The position numbers and the translations under genes are program-made. The notes beneath the pieces are model-generated. The model ran no database searches. It was not told where the DNA came from and was given only the letters and a program-made list of their open reading frames with translations. A DNA stretch of 29,250 bases from Bacteroidota bacterium (GTDB taxonomy: Bacteria; Bacteroidota; Bacteroidia; Bacteroidales; Bacteroidaceae): assembly GCA_023458215.1 (NCBI GenBank), contig JAEXAJ010000170.1, positions 1 to 29,250 of the forward strand, in the 5' to 3' direction. This document shows, in pieces, positions 1-7,364 of this stretch. Numbering within the stretch: position 1 is the first letter of the stretch; each line of letters begins with the position of its first letter.

Positions 1-58
1 GTTCGCGTTTCGGTTCTTCAGGTGTTGCTTTCGCACACGTTTTATCTCTCTTTCTCAT
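1..58 (-). CDS. 5' end of an unidentified minus-strand gene (partial)
   Basis: An ATG on the minus strand at 58-56 opens a frame that stays open to the window edge (19 codons). The visible residues begin MRKRDKTCAKATPEEP and are strongly basic. A TAATTTTG -7-type box lies on the minus strand at 67-74, divergent from the yraN promoter. The box is so close to the ATG that the leader would be only a few bases, so the real start may lie further downstream, outside the window. Too little is visible to name a family, and a chance open frame is possible. Confidence 0.35.
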   Translation of the reverse strand, partial: MRKRDKTCAKATPEEPKRE

Positions 59-66
59 ATTTCTTG

Positions 67-74
67 CAAAATTA
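67..74 (-). promoter_or_regulatory. Candidate -7 box (TAATTTTG) for the leftward gene
   Basis: Minus-strand TAATTTTG matches the Bacteroides sigma consensus TAnnTTTG. It precedes the partial leftward gene. No convincing TTTG -33 element was found at the expected distance. Confidence 0.35.
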
Positions 75-108
75 CTTTTACTTCTGTAAAAACAAAGCAG
101 AAAAAGCT

Positions 109-116
109 TAATTTTG
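109..116 (+). promoter_or_regulatory. Candidate -7 box (TAATTTTG) for yraN
   Basis: TAATTTTG fits the Bacteroidota TAnnTTTG consensus. It lies 35 bp upstream of the yraN ATG, giving a leader of roughly 30 nt. With the minus-strand box at 67-74 it makes a compact divergent promoter region. Confidence 0.5.
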
Positions 117-151
117 TATCGAAACGATTAAAATCAAGAATAAAAGAAGAA

Positions 152-526
152 ATGGCAGCACACAATGCCTTGGGAAAAGCCGGAGAAGACGCCGCAGTTG
201 CATATTTGGAGCAAAATGAATATGTCATACGTGACCGGAACTGGCGGAAGAATCATCTTGAACTGGACATTGTTGCCACCAAAGAAGAATATTTAATCAT
301 CGTAGAAGTGAAAACCCGCAGTAATACGGATTATATAGAACCACAGGATGCGGTAAATTGGCAGAAAATACGCCATATTGTCATGGCGGCAGATGCTTAT
401 ATCAAACATTTCTGCATAGATGCTCCCGTCCGCTTCGATATTATCACAGCCATTGGCGAACCGGGGTCTTTCAAGATAGAGCATATAATAGATGCTTTCT
501 ATCCACCGATGTTCCAGATCAGTTGA
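152..526 (+). CDS. yraN: YraN/UPF0102 family endonuclease-like protein
   Basis: A 124-residue protein of the YraN/UPF0102 family, which has a Holliday-junction-resolvase/restriction-endonuclease-like fold. Its cellular role is unsettled; DNA processing is usually proposed. The N-terminal G-x-x-G-E-D-x-A-x-x-Y-L pattern (residues 8-19) and the E-L-D-I-V...I-I-V-E-V-K-T-R segment (about 37-56) carry the acidic and lysine positions expected of the D-(E/Q)xK nuclease core. Length is typical for the family. The start is the ATG after an A-rich stretch downstream of the -7 box at 109-116. The TGA stop lies inside a heptamer repeat (521-538), so the last codons overlap repeat DNA. It is followed after 66 bp by the MmcQ-like gene on the same strand. 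Confidence 0.88.
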   Translation: MAAHNALGKAGEDAAVAYLEQNEYVIRDRNWRKNHLELDIVATKEEYLIIVEVKTRSNTDYIEPQDAVNWQKIRHIVMAADAYIKHFCIDAPVRFDIITAIGEPGSFKIEHIIDAFYPPMFQIS

Positions 527-538
527 GAGTTGAGAGTT
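521..538 (+). repeat. Short heptamer repeat AGTTGAG x2.5
   Basis: Two and a half tandem copies of AGTTGAG overlap the yraN stop codon, which is the TGA of the first copy. The period of 7 matches that of the GAATGAA-type element inside copA (24783-24866), so the two may belong to one class of Bacteroides heptamer repeats; that link is inference. Confidence 0.6.
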
Positions 539-592
539 TAATAACCATATAGCATAAAAGCACAGCCCGTTAATCATAAACAATTAACCATC

Positions 593-949
593 ATGGATAT
601 AGAAACTGCCCGCGAATACTGCCTCAGCAAAAAAGGAGCTACAGAATGCCTGCCCTTCGATGAGTATTCGCTTGTGATTAAAATCATGAATAAGATGTTT
701 GTACTCATCGACTTGGAAAGTGCTAACAAAATATTTATGAAATGCGATCCGGAATATGCGCTCGAACTTCGTGAGCGGTATTCTGCTATTGAGGGTGCTT
801 ATCATTTTAACAAGAAGTACTGGAATCAGATATTCCTGGACGGCGATGTAGATGATAATCTGATTAAGCAATTGATAGATCATTCTATCGAAGAAGTATT
901 AAAGAAATTCACTAAGAAAATGCGTGCCGAATATGATGCCCTGCCCTGA
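593..949 (+). CDS. MmcQ/YjbR-like DNA-binding-fold protein
   Basis: A 118-residue protein of the MmcQ/YjbR family (CyaY-like fold, often annotated DNA-binding; biochemical role unknown). Visible hallmarks are the N-terminal M-D-I-E-T-A-R-E-Y-C-L...K-G-A-T-E-C-L-P-F-D segment, the central V-I-K-I-M-N-K-M-F-V-L-I-D strand pair, and a G-A-Y-H-F-N-K-K-Y-W-N-Q-I-F-L-D-G stretch (about 67-84), which matches the usual H-x-N-K-x-H/Y-W pattern. Length is normal. Its 3' end overlaps the biotin ligase start by 26 bp in another frame, which suggests translational coupling. No function-specific motif is visible. Confidence 0.82.
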   Translation: MDIETAREYCLSKKGATECLPFDEYSLVIKIMNKMFVLIDLESANKIFMKCDPEYALELRERYSAIEGAYHFNKKYWNQIFLDGDVDDNLIKQLIDHSIEEVLKKFTKKMRAEYDALP

Positions 950-1736
950 TACATTTCCATTTCCCCTGGTTGCTTTAGAAGAAACGATTTCTACCAACCA
1001 GTACATCAGCGAACTTTGTAACAACCTGCAAGAAAGGGTTGCGGAACTGACCACTGTCACAGCCGAATTCCAAACTTCCGGCAAAGGACAACGAGGTAAT
1101 TCATGGGAGGCTGAAGAAGGCAAAAACCTGTTATTCAGTTTCGTGCTTTATCCTACTTTCCTGGAAGCACGCCGCCAGTTCATCCTTTCGCAGATTGTAT
1201 CACTCTCTATCAAGGAAGAGTTGGATATGTGGGCGGATGATATTACTATTAAATGGCCCAACGACATTTACTGGAAAAACAAGAAGATTTGCGGCATCCT
1301 GATAGAGAATGATCTTTTCGGACATTCCATCGGACGCAGTATTTCCGGTATCGGGATAAATATCAATCAGGAAAAATTCCACAGTAATGCCCCTAACCCG
1401 GTATCTCTCAAACAAATCACAGGCAAAGAACACGACCGTTATAAAATCCTTGCAAATATTCTGAAACGGGTGCAGACTTACTATAATTGTCTGCAAACAG
1501 AAGATATTGACACCTACTCGGGCCTCATAGCCACGCGTTATGCCCGTTCCCTTTTCCGACGCAGAGGACTTCACCCGTATGAAGATGCTAACGGCAAGTT
1601 CCTCGCCCGACTGCTACGCGTAGAAAATGACGGACGGTTTATCCTGGAAGATGAATCGGGAAAAGAAAGAGAATATTTGTTTAAAGAAGTACAGTACATA
1701 GTCTCTCCTGAAGGTGTATCAAAACATACTTTATAG
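924..1736 (+). CDS. birA: Biotin--[acetyl-CoA-carboxylase] ligase (BirA, catalytic type)
   Basis: A 270-residue biotin protein ligase that forms biotinyl-5'-AMP and transfers biotin to the lysine of biotin carboxyl carrier proteins in the cytoplasm. Seen: the S-T-N-Q-Y substrate-binding start (about residues 23-27), the nucleotide loop G-K-G-Q-R-G-N-S-W (about 53-61), the K-W-P-N-D-I-Y-W motif with catalytic lysine (about 109-116), and K-I-C-G-I-L-I-E-N. A C-terminal SH3-like segment follows. There is no N-terminal winged helix, so this is a monofunctional ligase, not a BirA repressor. ATGs at 933 and 936 are alternative starts. It overlaps the MmcQ-like gene by 26 bp and converges on the Sel1 gene across the hairpin at 1742-1804. 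Confidence 0.92.
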   Translation: MPNMMPCPDTFPFPLVALEETISTNQYISELCNNLQERVAELTTVTAEFQTSGKGQRGNSWEAEEGKNLLFSFVLYPTFLEARRQFILSQIVSLSIKEELDMWADDITIKWPNDIYWKNKKICGILIENDLFGHSIGRSISGIGININQEKFHSNAPNPVSLKQITGKEHDRYKILANILKRVQTYYNCLQTEDIDTYSGLIATRYARSLFRRRGLHPYEDANGKFLARLLRVENDGRFILEDESGKEREYLFKEVQYIVSPEGVSKHTL

Positions 1737-1741
1737 TTTTT

Positions 1742-1804
1742 TTAGGCACGGATTTCGCGGATTACACGGATTTTTTAATTAATCTCCATGTAATCCGTGC
1801 CTAA
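1742..1804 (+). terminator. Hairpin with 13-bp perfect arms between convergent genes
   Basis: TTAGGCACGGATT (1742-1754) pairs exactly with AATCCGTGCCTAA (1792-1804). The left half also contains three ACGGATT/GCGGATT units at 9-bp spacing, with a T-run after the third. The structure sits between the convergent birA and Sel1 genes and could end transcription from both sides. It also resembles a dispersed Bacteroides intergenic repeat built on CACGGATT; that resemblance is from memory and untested. Confidence 0.6.
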
Positions 1805-1851
1805 ATGCATTATATATAGTAAATCATTATGCGTTTTGGTACAGCCTCTTC

Positions 1852-3120
1852 TTATTTACGCACCCACTTGCCCAATCCCAGCATTGTTTTCTTAAAACAT
1901 TTCTTATTCTTCCGTGCCTCTTCGGAACCGCATTCTATGGCACGATCATAATAGGCTATCCCCCGTGGAATGTCTTCGTCCGTTCCATAACCAAAGGCGT
2001 AGGCAGTGCCCAAGCCATTCAACACATACCCTTGGAGCAAGTTACTAAAATCATCCAGATATTGCTCGCCTCTTGTAAACAAGTCGAAGGCACAATCATA
2101 ATCTCTCTTCACACCCAAGCCCTGCTGATAGCAAACGCCCAAACGGGGAAAGGCCCATTTGCAATCCTGTTCGGCCGATTTGGACAACCAATATACAGCC
2201 TTGGCATAATCTACCAACACATGCCCTTTACCTTCAAAGTAGAACGTGCCCACTTGGAACTGCCCGTCTAAGTCGCCTTTTTGGGCAGCTATCATGAAAT
2301 ATTCGAATGCCTTATCCTCATTTTTCGCCGTTCCTTTTCCGGCATTATAACAATATCCGGCATTGTAAGCGGCTACATAGTTGCCTTTGAGGGCAGCTTC
2401 TTCATAATAACGAAGTGCTCCGGGCAGATTTCCTTTATCTTCGAGTATGCAACCATAATTGCATAGCTGTACCGGATCTCCGGCTTCGGCAATCACTTTC
2501 TGCCACTCTTCTACTAAAGCAGGATTGGGCTTTATGCCTCCCTTGCCACTCTGGTAGATCGTGCGGAAATTGCCGAATCCAAAGGTAAAACCACCTCTGA
2601 AAGCTCTCTGATACCATTCGGCAGCAATCGGATAGGCATAAGCATCATAGCTGTCTTCTGTTGGATAGCGCTTCATCATCTCTTCCTGACCTTCTATTTC
2701 CAACATGTCGCCCCAGTAATAGGCGTTACCAATGATGTACTGGCAGAAGGGATGTCCGGCTTCAGCCTTGGCAAGTACGACGTCGAAAGCCTCTTTCAGA
2801 CTACTGAAAGGCATCGACTTGCGCACAGAAGGCGTCAGTTCACCGCAACGCATGGCACACAACACACCGCAAGCACTGCCACGGGCAATACTTTCCTTTA
2901 CATAAAGAGCTGCCTTTTCATCATCCTCAGGCAGATCGCCTCCGTCCCATACATACATGGAGCCCATGTAGCAACGCGCCAGAAAGCAATATCCATCGGC
3001 ATCCCCTTCTTTAGCCGCTTCAGTCAACAAGGCGAAACCTTGCTGCATTTCTTCTTTGTTGAAGGACATCCAAACCAGTTCGATACCTTCTTCTACCTTG
3101 TCACTAAAATATTTTCCCAT
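1852..3120 (-). CDS. Sel1-repeat (TPR-like) protein
   Basis: A 422-residue protein made largely of Sel1-like repeats, a TPR-related alpha-solenoid used for protein-protein contacts. Clear units carry the A-x-x-x-L-G-x-x-Y-x-x-G-x-G-x-x-x-D-x-x-K-A-x-x-Y/W pattern, for example A-A-Y-N-A-G-Y-C-Y-N-A-G-K-G, G-Q-F-Q-V-G-T-F-Y-F-E-G-K-G and A-F-P-R-L-G-V-C-Y-Q-Q-G-L-G in the second half; the N-terminal third is more degenerate. No signal peptide is visible, so it is probably cytoplasmic. It follows the two-TM gene by 32 bp on the same strand, likely one operon. The partner or substrate cannot be told from sequence. Confidence 0.8.
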   Translation of the reverse strand: MGKYFSDKVEEGIELVWMSFNKEEMQQGFALLTEAAKEGDADGYCFLARCYMGSMYVWDGGDLPEDDEKAALYVKESIARGSACGVLCAMRCGELTPSVRKSMPFSSLKEAFDVVLAKAEAGHPFCQYIIGNAYYWGDMLEIEGQEEMMKRYPTEDSYDAYAYPIAAEWYQRAFRGGFTFGFGNFRTIYQSGKGGIKPNPALVEEWQKVIAEAGDPVQLCNYGCILEDKGNLPGALRYYEEAALKGNYVAAYNAGYCYNAGKGTAKNEDKAFEYFMIAAQKGDLDGQFQVGTFYFEGKGHVLVDYAKAVYWLSKSAEQDCKWAFPRLGVCYQQGLGVKRDYDCAFDLFTRGEQYLDDFSNLLQGYVLNGLGTAYAFGYGTDEDIPRGIAYYDRAIECGSEEARKNKKCFKKTMLGLGKWVRK

Positions 3121-3153
3121 ATTCTATAATATATAAGTTTATTGTCTTCATAC

Positions 3154-4521
3154 TCAGTCGGATGGTGCCACCTTCTGCCTTACCTCTTCGGTTATATCTT
3201 CCCAGCTATCGTCTATCTGCGGATAGCGATAGTCGTGATAATAGTCAGAAAGCCAATGGCATACCTCCTCCCGATCTGCGGTGCCAGTACGGTATCCACG
3301 CACTTCGTGATTGCCATCGAAACCTGCTACCTCCGCCACATAATCGTCTTTTGAGCCGGTCACTTCCAAATATCCGTTCTTCCAGCCGGGTGTACGGAGC
3401 AGAAGTGCATGACATTTCCCCGCGTCCAGTTCTTCCAAAGAAGCTTGTACATCTTCAAAAGTAATGTGATCGTATTTATGTCCGTCCACATAGAGCACAT
3501 AATCCTCCATCGGCTCTACGGAGTCAATGCTATCCGACTGGTCTTCCCATGCATCCACATCGGGTATCAGGGCGTTCTCAAAGAAAGCCTTCCACACGGC
3601 ATGCAGCTGTGTCAAAGGGATAAAGCGCAGCACAAAGCGGCGTTTACGCCCTTCTTCGGTTTCGAAATAGGCGGCAAGGGCATACCTTCCATCCTCGGCA
3701 AAGCAATGGCAGGAGATGCCGGTACACCTTCCCCACTTCGATTCGGGGGGATTGCAGGCAGAAAGCAGAATACGCTGCCCGGGCTGCAGGGTATTGATGG
3801 CATGGCGTATTTTCTCGGGAGTAACCAGGGAAGTGGGTATATCATCCGCCTCGGTCAGCACATACTCCGAATTGACCGCCGCACTTCTGCGCAGGAATTC
3901 TTCATTGAAGGCTTCCATGGCGGCGGCATCCTTGCTGATAAAGGTGAGATAATCATCAAAGTTACCGGTGGCGGCATGCGGAAGCAGGTGGGTAAGATAG
4001 TCATTAAGTTCGTCTAAGTGCTTTTCGCGCGACAGATTCGTGGTTTGTACATTTTGCCGGTCGTCTACCAGGCAAATGGCATATTCGCGTCGCTTGCTCC
4101 TGACTATTTTAATACAGAAGATGCCGCGAATGCGCTCAATCAACATGGCTTCACCGCCAAGTATCCACTGCTTGCCTACCCGGGCATAACCGAACTTCTT
4201 CCCGTTCTGCTCAATATCTTCGTCAATCAGGGCGAACATAGACTTGACATCGGTATGGATAGACCCGTCCATATAAGGGCGGACTGATTTTCCCAATTTG
4301 CCGTTGGCCGGTGAAAATATGAGTAATAAACTACGGATAAAAACTACAAGAGCAATCGTACCAATGGCAGAGATGATAAGCGCTCCCCACGTAAACGGCT
4401 CTTCTATTAATAATAAAAAACCTGAGGGGAAGCAACTGCCTCCGATAAAAAAGCTTCCCAAAGCCCAACCGATATAGTGGTTACGGCTGCGTTTATAACA
4501 CAAGTTAGTAGGTTTGCCCAT
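3154..4521 (-). CDS. Two-TM membrane protein of unknown function
   Basis: I do not recognise this family. From the ATG at 4521 it has 455 residues. That start is preferred because AGGAAAT lies just upstream; a TTG at 4563 would add 14 residues without a ribosome-binding site. Two hydrophobic segments lie near the N terminus (about residues 17-35 and 40-60), followed by a long soluble part. Notable soluble pieces are a W-G-R-C-T-G-I-S-C-H-C-F stretch and an acidic, aromatic-rich C terminus (W-L-S-D-Y-Y-H-D-Y-R-Y). It heads an apparent operon with the Sel1 gene. A partner relationship is plausible, but nothing here shows its function. Confidence 0.7.
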   Translation of the reverse strand: MGKPTNLCYKRSRNHYIGWALGSFFIGGSCFPSGFLLLIEEPFTWGALIISAIGTIALVVFIRSLLLIFSPANGKLGKSVRPYMDGSIHTDVKSMFALIDEDIEQNGKKFGYARVGKQWILGGEAMLIERIRGIFCIKIVRSKRREYAICLVDDRQNVQTTNLSREKHLDELNDYLTHLLPHAATGNFDDYLTFISKDAAAMEAFNEEFLRRSAAVNSEYVLTEADDIPTSLVTPEKIRHAINTLQPGQRILLSACNPPESKWGRCTGISCHCFAEDGRYALAAYFETEEGRKRRFVLRFIPLTQLHAVWKAFFENALIPDVDAWEDQSDSIDSVEPMEDYVLYVDGHKYDHITFEDVQASLEELDAGKCHALLLRTPGWKNGYLEVTGSKDDYVAEVAGFDGNHEVRGYRTGTADREEVCHWLSDYYHDYRYPQIDDSWEDITEEVRQKVAPSD

Positions 4522-4756
4522 TTTATTTCCTGTTTTTCGTAAACGAATTGTACCTTTTACCAATGAGGCCCGTTTCCATAAGACGCGCGTGGACTGAGTG
4601 GCAGAAATACGCCGTAAAGGTACACAAAGTTTCTTCTCGTTATCCGCTTTGAGAGGGTATTATAATCAAAAGCAATGGGCAGGCTATACAAGTACTGCAT
4701 TCAATCGGTCTCTCTGTAGGACTGAGTACCTCTAAGTCGTATAGTGAGAGGTTATA
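4522..4756. other. Gap upstream of the two-TM gene; leads into array A
   Basis: No gene is supported here. The part nearest the two-TM gene should hold its promoter, but I found only weak TAnnTTT-like matches. From 4721 the sequence carries short inverted and direct repeats that flank array A: ACTGAGTACC (4721-4730) is the exact reverse complement of 4865-4874, and AGTCGTATA (4735-4743) of 4874-4882. ACCTCT/AGAGGT (4728-4733/4747-4752) forms a dyad centred near 4740. Confidence 0.5.
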
Positions 4757-4871
4757 ACATCCGGATCTATTTAAAAAAAACATCCGGGTCTTTTATCCCA
4801 AAAGATGGGGATCTTTTAGGTAAAAAGATCCGGGTCTTTTGGGGTAAAACATCCGGGTGTTTTGGGTACTC
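4757..4871. repeat. Array A: five palindromic units at exact 23-bp period
   Basis: Units start at 4757, 4780, 4803, 4826 and 4849, each 23 bp apart. The core is an 18-bp palindrome: unit 4 is AAAAGATCCGGGTCTTTT and unit 5 AAAACATCCGGGTGTTTT. At the fifth base pair unit 4 has G-C and unit 5 has C-G, a compensatory swap that keeps the symmetry. Unit 3 has a GGGG centre but keeps seven flanking pairs; unit 1 is degenerate. Weaker dyads in near phase continue outward, centred near 4740, 4877 (CAGT/ACTG) and 4899.5 (GGGGCT/AGCCCC). The array lies downstream of the PUL operon's last gene. Confidence 0.85.
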
Positions 4872-4875
4872 AGTA

Positions 4876-4912
4876 TACGACTGTGGGGGGCTCAGTCGTA
4901 AGGTGTAGCCCC
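4876..4912. terminator. Alternative hairpins at the 3' end of the PUL operon
   Basis: TACGACTG (4876-4883) pairs with CAGTCGTA (4893-4900), and GGGGCT (4887-4892) pairs with AGCCCC (4907-4912). The two stems overlap and exclude each other. They lie 34 bp past the GH2 stop in its direction of transcription. Neither is followed by a clear U-run, so intrinsic termination is only a possibility. Confidence 0.4.
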
Positions 4913-4945
4913 TTCGGTATATTCAAGAGGGCCGATACACTCAAG

Positions 4946-7354
4946 TTACTCAACATCCAAAGCTATCTCCGTTCCCTGTAGCAGCGGCGAAGTAAACTTC
5001 ACACGAACCGCTCCTTCGGTTCCGGTAGTTTGGATGTATGTTAACAGGCGACCGTGGTAGGCACGATGACGGTTATCCGTGTAATCGCTCATATCGGAGT
5101 TGTTGGAGCCTTCGAGTCCTAGCAGACGGGCGGGGCCTTCGATGGTACAAGTGATGTCATTATCGCCCAGCTTCACAACGACTCCGTTCTCGTCTATCAC
5201 TTCTACGGTGAGGTGTGCGGTGGCACGATCTTTGGATAAATCCGTGCGGTCGGCGCTGACACGAAGAGCATACGGACGACCGGAAGTCCGGATGGAATAG
5301 CTCGAAAGCACATTTCCGTCTTTGTCGCAACCTTCGGCACGCAATTCACCTGCCTGATAGGGAATGTCCCAGTGAATGATGCCACTCTTTTCGTCGTAAG
5401 GTTTCATTTCTCCCACTACCTTTCCGTCCAGCAGCAAGCGGGCTTGCGGAGCGTTGGTATAGCAAACGACACGTACCTCTTGTCCCGGATCATAGTTCCA
5501 TACATCCAAGGCATCGGGCGACAGATAGTTGTGCTTAGGATAAGTGCCTGCATAAGTAAAAGGTTTGTCCAGCCACAAGGCAGCACGGAATTGTCCGCGG
5601 GGTTTGGGGAAACTGCCGAAGTCGAGCAATCCCGTATTCAGTCCGCGTGACGGCCAACGACCGGATTCACCCAAATAGTCCGTTCCTGTCCAAATGAACT
5701 GACCGAAGATGAACTCCTTATTCTTTACCGCATACCAGGCATCCAGTCCCGAACCGTTCTCACTTCCGTAGATCACCCGTCGGGGGTAAGTAGCATGGTC
5801 TTGGTCGTAGCGGTCTTCCGTATAGTTATAGCCCACTACGTCTACCGCATCGGGATATTCCGTTTCATTGGACATCACCACACCTGCCAAAGCTCCGGTT
5901 ATGGGGCGCGAAGTATCGACAGCACGCACACAGGCTGCCAATCGCTTGGCGATAACGCCGATACGCATGGCGTCGGGAGCATCCGGTTTATAACCGCCAA
6001 ACATGGGTTGGTTAATCTTAGAACCATCGAGCACGGGGTGAGAGTATGGGTCATTGGGATAATCGACTTCATTGCCGATGCTCCACAGGAAGATAGAGGT
6101 ATGGTTGCGGTCGCGGCGTACCATATCGGTTATGTCCCGTTCAATCCATTCTTCAAAGAAATCGTAAGAACCGTCGAAGCTTGGTTCGCCTACATTCCAG
6201 CCTTTTACCCATTTGCGCTTCGGAAATTCCCATTCATCGGAAACCTCGTCCATGACGAGCAATCCCAGGCGGTCGCATAATTCATACAAGACGGGAGCTT
6301 GTGGATTGTGGCTCATGCGGATGGCATTGACACCGATGCCTTTCAGGTTATGCAGGCGGCGTTCCCAAACTTCGGCAGGGACTACGGCGCCCAGCACGCC
6401 GGCATCGTGGTGGATACATACGCCTTTCACTTTCATCCAGTTGCCGTTCAGGGCAAATCCCTTATCGGGGTCGAAGTTCAAGGTACGCAGTCCTACCTTG
6501 GTTTCGCTGCCGTCAATACGCTTTCCGTTGCTGAAGAGTTCGGTCTTCAAGGTGTAGAGATACGGATTGTCAAGGTTCCAGCGATGAGGTTTGGATACTT
6601 TAAGAGAAAGAGTCTCTTTAGTCATGCCTTGCTTGGCGTTGGATAGGGACGCACGGCGTTGGGCTACTTGCTTGCCGTCGGCATCATACAAAGTGGCAGA
6701 AAGTTGCAGCTTTTCATGCGTTGCCTGGTGCTTTTGGATTTCCATATCCACAGCTACCACAGCCTGATTGTCGGTCAGCGAAGCGGCATGCCAGCCTATC
6801 CCCCACTGAGCAAAATGGGTTTCGGGAGCGGCAATCATCCAAACATCCCGATAGATGCCCGATCCTGTATACCAACGTGAATCGGCATAACGGCTGTGGT
6901 CTATGCGCACAGCCAGTACGTTGTCGCCCTCTTTCAGATAAGGGGTCATGTCGTAGAGGAAAGAGACATAACCGTTGGGGCGTTTACCCAGCAAATGCCC
7001 GTTCAGATAGACTTCGCTGCGGTTGTACGCACCTTCAAAATAGATATAATGACGTGCTTGGTTGTCTGTAATCTTAAATTGCTTGCGATACCAGCCTATG
7101 CCGCCCGGCAGATACCCGGTGCAACTAGCCAACGAAGGCGATAGTTGTCCTTCTACAGACCAGTCGTGCGGCAACGTCAACTTGCGCCAGTGGCTATCGT
7201 CATAATCGGGACGGACAATCGTAGAATCATCCGTCAGCATAAACAGCCACCCGTCATTGAACTTCGTGGCATCACCAAAAGAGACTTGCGCCCTGAGTGG
7301 AGCGGCAAATAGCGCCATCATGAAAATGGCAATCACTAATGTAGCGTTCTTCAT
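4946..7354 (-). CDS. GH2 family glycosidase, probable beta-galactosidase (periplasmic)
   Basis: An 802-residue glycoside hydrolase of family 2, last gene of the PUL operon. A cleavable signal peptide (residues 1-22, ending P-L-R-A) without a lipobox points to the periplasm. Order: jelly-roll sugar-binding domain (about 30-180, with W-Y-T-G-S-G-I-Y-R-D), immunoglobulin-like domain (about 185-295), TIM barrel (about 296-600), then C-terminal beta domains. Predicted acid/base is Glu429 in W-S-I-G-N-E-V, nucleophile Glu532 in Y-G-S-E-N-G. GH2 also covers beta-glucuronidase and mannosidase; galactosidase is favoured by overall resemblance and the GH30 neighbour, but the exact sugar is inferred. 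It starts 10 bp after the GH30 stop. Confidence 0.88.
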   Translation of the reverse strand: MKNATLVIAIFMMALFAAPLRAQVSFGDATKFNDGWLFMLTDDSTIVRPDYDDSHWRKLTLPHDWSVEGQLSPSLASCTGYLPGGIGWYRKQFKITDNQARHYIYFEGAYNRSEVYLNGHLLGKRPNGYVSFLYDMTPYLKEGDNVLAVRIDHSRYADSRWYTGSGIYRDVWMIAAPETHFAQWGIGWHAASLTDNQAVVAVDMEIQKHQATHEKLQLSATLYDADGKQVAQRRASLSNAKQGMTKETLSLKVSKPHRWNLDNPYLYTLKTELFSNGKRIDGSETKVGLRTLNFDPDKGFALNGNWMKVKGVCIHHDAGVLGAVVPAEVWERRLHNLKGIGVNAIRMSHNPQAPVLYELCDRLGLLVMDEVSDEWEFPKRKWVKGWNVGEPSFDGSYDFFEEWIERDITDMVRRDRNHTSIFLWSIGNEVDYPNDPYSHPVLDGSKINQPMFGGYKPDAPDAMRIGVIAKRLAACVRAVDTSRPITGALAGVVMSNETEYPDAVDVVGYNYTEDRYDQDHATYPRRVIYGSENGSGLDAWYAVKNKEFIFGQFIWTGTDYLGESGRWPSRGLNTGLLDFGSFPKPRGQFRAALWLDKPFTYAGTYPKHNYLSPDALDVWNYDPGQEVRVVCYTNAPQARLLLDGKVVGEMKPYDEKSGIIHWDIPYQAGELRAEGCDKDGNVLSSYSIRTSGRPYALRVSADRTDLSKDRATAHLTVEVIDENGVVVKLGDNDITCTIEGPARLLGLEGSNNSDMSDYTDNRHRAYHGRLLTYIQTTGTEGAVRVKFTSPLLQGTEIALDVE

Positions 7355-7364
7355 ATTTTATTCG

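Noticed and set aside
3409..4017. 202-residue plus-strand open frame
   Set aside because: Antisense to the two-TM gene, with no ribosome-binding site, promoter or recognisable motif; the minus-strand frame is longer and has a good start.
4757..4871. Array A as a CRISPR array
   Set aside because: Unit period is 23 bp with only about 5 bp between palindromes. CRISPR needs repeats and unique spacers of roughly 25-40 bp each, and no cas genes are present.
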